This document shows positions 59,901 through 64,000 of a stretch of DNA of 64,000 nt, piece after piece. Both the position numbers and the translations under genes were made by a program. The notes below the pieces were generated by a model, which had not been told where the DNA came from, made no database searches, and worked only from the letters and a program-made list of their open reading frames with translations. Numbering within the stretch: the stretch's first letter is position 1; each line of letters begins with the position of its first letter. The stretch is from Camellia lanceoleosa (taxonomy: Eukaryota > Streptophyta > Magnoliopsida > Ericales > Theaceae). Location of the stretch: NCBI GenBank assembly GCA_025200525.1, contig CM045761.1, positions 139,440,223-139,504,222 of the forward strand. Direction: 5' to 3'.

Positions 59901-62496
59901 TGTGATAAATTTGCGCCCACCAATCTTGGACTGTTGGGCCTAATTAATTTAATGAGCTCAAATTAGTTCCTCTTACATATACTAATTGGACTTTTTTTAT
60001 TTTTTATTTTTAGTTATGTCCTTGGACCTTCATGAGAGGGCCACTTTCTTTGAATTAGTCATCATATTTTCCTTCTCATCTACTAGACATTCACACCATG
60101 AACGAACTGATGTTTGGTTTTTCTTTTGGGCTAAATAAGTACAAAAGGACAAAAAAAAAAAATCAAAAAATCACAAAATCACAAAATAAGCAAAAAAAAA
60201 AAAAAAAACAAAACACAAAAAAAAGATACACCGTTCCAAAGCTATAAAGCCCAACCACGCTACCAAATGCACAAAAAAGTCTCAAACTGAAAAAGTCAAA
60301 AAAATTAAAAAATCAACTAAAAGTCATTAGCAAACGAAGGCTTAATTTATTTTTATTCTCTTCTCTTTCATTTTTTAAGTTTTACTTGGAAATTCTTATC
60401 ACCTGACACAAAAATATGAGTTCCCCACTTGTATTTATTATTGATCCCACTATTTTTGTGTCTAGTGATCAAAATTTTGTTTATTCAAGCATTATTTATT
60501 TATTTATTTTATTTTATTTTAAAATTTCCAGTTAACATTTGTCTCCTCGGCCACCCATGGGCCAATAGCTGAATGAGTCATTTGAATTCATGGAAAAGTA
60601 TTGATGTGTAGAGCTTTAAAATTTTGCTGTCTTTGGATAAGGATTTGTATTTTTTGCACAAGGATAACGATTTTTCCAAGCAAAAATGGTTTAAAAGACT
60701 TGGATAAGAATTTTCCGCCATAATATTTCTCCAGGCTCCATTTGATTTGAAAGAAAATTTAGTAAACATTGAAAAAACAGAAATAAAAAAATATATATTT
60801 ATTTTCTTGCAAGTATTTGAGTAAGATGAAAATTTTATAATGAAGAAATTTAAAAGTTTAGTTATAAATAATTAACAAATTTTCTTGCTCTTTCTTTTAT
60901 TTTTCGTAAGAAATTCAAAATTAGTTACAATTGGCGAAGCCACATGGGGTCCGAGGGTCACGTGCCCCTTTGGATTTTTGAAATTTTTTTTTTTCAAACA
61001 TAAAGAAAATATTTTAAATAAAAAATATATAAAAATATTATTTAAAGTGAAATGTCAATGACATCTTTAAAATTATGAGGATAATAATAGTTGTTTTGAT
61101 TGAAAGTAAAGAGATTATGATAAATTAAATTATTATTTATGAAAATTTCAATACAATGGTGACTATCATTATTGATATACGAACTTAATTAATCTCAATG
61201 AAGATATGAAATTTATTGGATTGTTAGTTGCATTTGACACGTAGAGTTTATCCTTCATGTGTTTCTTTCCATTCATAACTAAATGACCACTATATAAATC
61301 ATAATCAAGCAACACAATTTCAATTATAAAAATAAAAAAATAAAAAAATTACAATAGGTCATAACCAATATCAAAATGAGTCATAACTAACTATTACTTG
61401 ATATAGTCATAACCAAAATAGCAACCGCAAGAAGTTATAACTAAATTATATCTAACACTATAATGTGTCATAACTAAAGACCACGAAGATCATAATTGCG
61501 ACATATGATAGACATTTTTTTTTTGTGGTATGCTTTATATAATTTCTCTACTAAAATATATTATTTCTATCTCAACTTATCTTCTTTTTTAATTTTCCAA
61601 TCTACCTATAAAATAGTTAATCTCCAATATTTATATAAAATTTAATCTCAAATCCTTTAATTAAAATTCACATTTATCCAAATGGACTCTTAATATTTAA
61701 GTTTAGTAATATCTTATTGTTATTTATTACAGGAAAAAAATCAATGTTGTCATTAATTTGTGCTCTCTCTTCATTGAATTCCTAGTTACATACTTGGTTA
61801 TAATGCTAATATGGATTTTATCTGAAAATTAATTTTCTTCTACTTTCTACCACTTTCAAGCTAAACAAATTTATAAAAGTTAAAATTTTTACATCATTAA
61901 ATGGACTACTAGTCCACAATAACAAGAAAGTCAATAAAGCCTAACGCAACCAATATATACCAAGACCAAGCCCAAGTCCAACAACCAAATAAATTATCAC
62001 TACAAAGGGTATCAAACTCTTCTCCATACGAGTTGAACCTGATACTTCACACTACAAAGGGTATTACACAACTATTAGGCCAAATGTCCCAATTATCTTG
62101 TTATGCCTTTACTAGACGGAAACTTGTCACCAAATCGTATAATTCAACCATTCAAGTTTAAAACACAATCGTGTATTACCCATGATTCTAAGTTTTGAAA
62201 TGGTGTATTACCCACGGAGGAATTATCTTGTCTTTCAAAAATTCCAATTAAGTTGTGTACTCTTGGTTATTTTATGTAATATATAGGAGAAAAAATAAGA
62301 AATAATAGATATATAACTAATAAAATTGTAAGAACATACCATATAAGATATGTGATGAACCTATGTAATAATTTTTCATTACCCATGATTTTTAGTTTCA
62401 TTTGTCACACTCGTTCTTGTCGACGCTCTAGTCCAAGAAACAATCTATGCTGCTTACTAACCCAAAAATCATTTTCTGGACATTAATACAAACAAC
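59901..62496. other. AT-rich non-coding stretch
   Basis: No gene or RNA recognised. 60150-60215 is poly-A-rich. 60936-60990 has the words ggcgaagccacatggggtc...cccctttggattttt, like the end of a common plant non-autonomous repeat, but its other end is not found. 61340-61500 has several gtcataacta words in loose array. Confidence 0.45.
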
Positions 62497-62788
62497 TCCA
62501 TTTTCCATCTCAATACATTGCATTGAAGTTGGTTTAAATGTGAAGTTGATGAATTTGAACAAAAGCATTGTAAGACTAAATTTGCAAAAGTATTTTAAAA
62601 ATTAAAAAAAAAAAATTCAGAAATTCTACTAGTTTTATGTTTTTTTGAAAATTTTAAAATATTTCTAAAAAAAATATTAACTTGATTTGAATAAACATTT
62701 AGAATATGCAAACACGATGAGATTATGATAGAAATGGCTTAATTATGATATGAAAGTTCAAAGCCCACCACGACACATTTCATTTTAG
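62497..62788. repeat. Inverted duplication, right arm part 1
   Basis: Reverse complement of 47292-47532 (left portion) and of about 41880-41930 (right portion). The two are contiguous here, with only a short tgtttgcat link, so this arm lacks the 5.4-kb LARD. Confidence 0.88.
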
Positions 62789-63619
62789 TAGAGATGGGCA
62801 ACAGTTTATCCGATCTGCAAAAACCGCCCAACCCGCCCAACCTGCATACAAATGGGTTGTTTCGCAAACACAATGCGAGCGGATGCAGTTTGAAATATAG
62901 CATGTTTGCAGGTTGCGGGCGGATTGCAGGTTTAACTCGCACCCACAAGAACCCGCCCGCACTTATTTTATTTTTATATTTATATTTATATTTATATTTT
63001 TTTTTTATCTTAACTATTGATTTCATTCATATATCCCACCTACATATTTTTGCCTAAACCAAAACACCATTTATTCTTTGAACTTACTCTAGCATACATT
63101 TGCTAATAGTATTATATCAATTGAAACTTAATAAATACTGATCATATTATTATTGTTACATAACTGAACTTGTCCCAAATGAAGTGTGATTTGGAATTTT
63201 AAATTCCTTAATGAATATGGAGTTCTAGTTTAAGATTTTGAAATATATGCTTGTGTTAGTTTATGATTTGATTTAAAATTTTGAATGATTTGTTTGTGTT
63301 ACAAATTGATTTTGTTGTATTTTTAATTTTATAAGTTTTAATTAATTAATTATTAATGTTGGAGCATTTTAGAAAATGGAGAAAATGGCTCAAAATAAAT
63401 ATTTACAAAATGGAAAAAAAAATAAGATTCAAAATAAATTTTTGAAGAAAAAAGTCCAATCCATAAACCGCCCCAACCACCGCATCCATGAACCCTATCT
63501 ATACAAACCGCAAACCGCCTATGAGCGGTTGCCGGTTGTCTTTTTCCCAAACCACATAGATGTGGGCGGATCCAAACCGATCCGTAAACCGTCCCAAATC
63601 TGAACCGCGAATAGCCTTA
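62789..63619. mobile_element. hAT-like non-autonomous element, 831 bp
   Basis: Starts TAGAGATGGGCAACAG and, reversed, TAAGGCTATTCGCGG. Flanks cattttag (62781-62788) and gtttttag (63620-63627) match at six of eight bases, a decayed 8-bp duplication. Its two ends are rich in ccgc/gcggtt words, while the middle is AT-rich. The inverted left arm is uninterrupted at this point, confirming the insertion. Confidence 0.75.
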
Positions 63620-63960
63620 GTTTTTAGGCAATTTTGGAACGTTTCTTAAGCAATTTATTCAACATGTCATTTTTTTTTCCTTACAAAATAAAAATGGATT
63701 CAAATTATAAACTTCAGGGTCGGAAATTAAAGAGTGGAATTTGAATCCATTTTTTAGAAAGACTTGTCCACACACTCGTGACTGTAGGAATTTTTTGGGT
63801 TCATCTTTCTTTGATTGGAGCCATCAGTTTGCTCTAGCAATCAGGTTGACCTACGTCTGAAAGCATTTAAGACTGGCCCTGGCCCAAGACGAGCAAGGTT
63901 CTTTCTTGGGCCTAGGCCCCAAAATATTTAAGTCGTTGTAATATTAGGGGATTTTGTTTG
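63620..63960. repeat. Inverted duplication, right arm part 2
   Basis: Reverse complement of 41572-41860, and beyond the Pack-MULE target of the sequence near 40325-40344 (aatattac shared). No gene seen. It may continue past the window. Confidence 0.85.
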
Positions 63961-64000
63961 AATAAAAAATATGTGTTAGTATGCTTAATTTAAATTTATA

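Noticed and set aside
1..64000. tRNA, rRNA or snoRNA genes
   Set aside because: I looked for tRNA arm patterns; only tRNA-complementary primer-binding sites were found.

Overview
The window is nuclear DNA from a flowering plant, most likely a woody eudicot. The evidence is AT-rich intergenic DNA, canonical plant GT-AG introns, plant-type Ty3/gypsy retrotransposons primed by initiator tRNA-Met, many MITEs, and one wall-associated-kinase-like receptor gene. The style of the WAK gene and repeats would suit Fagales or a similar tree lineage, but that is inference. There is one apparently intact protein-coding gene (WAK-like, 23339-26894, three exons). Nearly everything else is nested transposable elements and their decayed coding sequence.

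Layout. 1-4140 is LTR-like sequence. 4141-8997 is the 3' part of a minus-strand chromovirus-type gypsy element (copy 1), interrupted by a solo LTR (6229-about 7718). Copy 2 (8998-18582) sits inside the RT region of copy 1. It has an iMet primer-binding site, a complete 3' LTR, gag-pol and a truncated 5' LTR, and a 999-bp Mutator-like element with 9-bp target duplications lies in its chromodomain. The rest of copy 1 is missing to the right. 18583-23338 is AT-rich sequence with MITE-like repeats, followed by the WAK-like gene. Copy 3 (about 28600-37972) is a third gypsy element; a 2660-bp solo LTR with the perfect 5-bp duplication ACCAC splits its gag. 37973-40335 is mostly non-coding, with a possible orphan first exon on the minus strand. 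40345-41562 is a Pack-MULE-like element with a perfect 9-bp duplication, carrying a broken DUF2828 host-gene fragment. 41931-47291 is a non-coding LTR element (LARD-like) full of MITEs. After a 100-bp assembly gap comes a Tat-lineage gypsy element (gag-PR-RT-RNaseH-INT on the minus strand) with a spliced antisense plant-mobile-domain ORF (48242-51801). The end of the window is AT-rich and carries an inverted copy of the sequence flanking the Pack-MULE and LARD.

Most striking observation. Five different LTRs (arrays at 4176-4398, 7449-7695, 10813-11060, 34274-34497 and 37489-37778) carry a set of 10-bp palindromes related to CGCTCGAGCG. The sites come in pairs whose starts are exactly 20 bp apart (19 of 21 pairs; the other two are 21). 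Pairs are separated by about 50-53, 70-73 or 92-93 bp, near whole numbers of helical turns. A sixth LTR (2007-2222) has the same 20-22 bp phasing, but its palindrome is CGCACGTGCG, changed symmetrically at two bases so that a CACGTG G-box replaces CTCGAG. Most imperfect copies differ by CpG-to-TpG/CpA transitions, as expected for decay of methylated sites. This looks like a conserved two-turn-spaced dimer-site module in LTRs of this superfamily. A second unusual feature is an inverted pair of arms about 22 kb apart, where each arm preserves the empty site of insertions found in the other.
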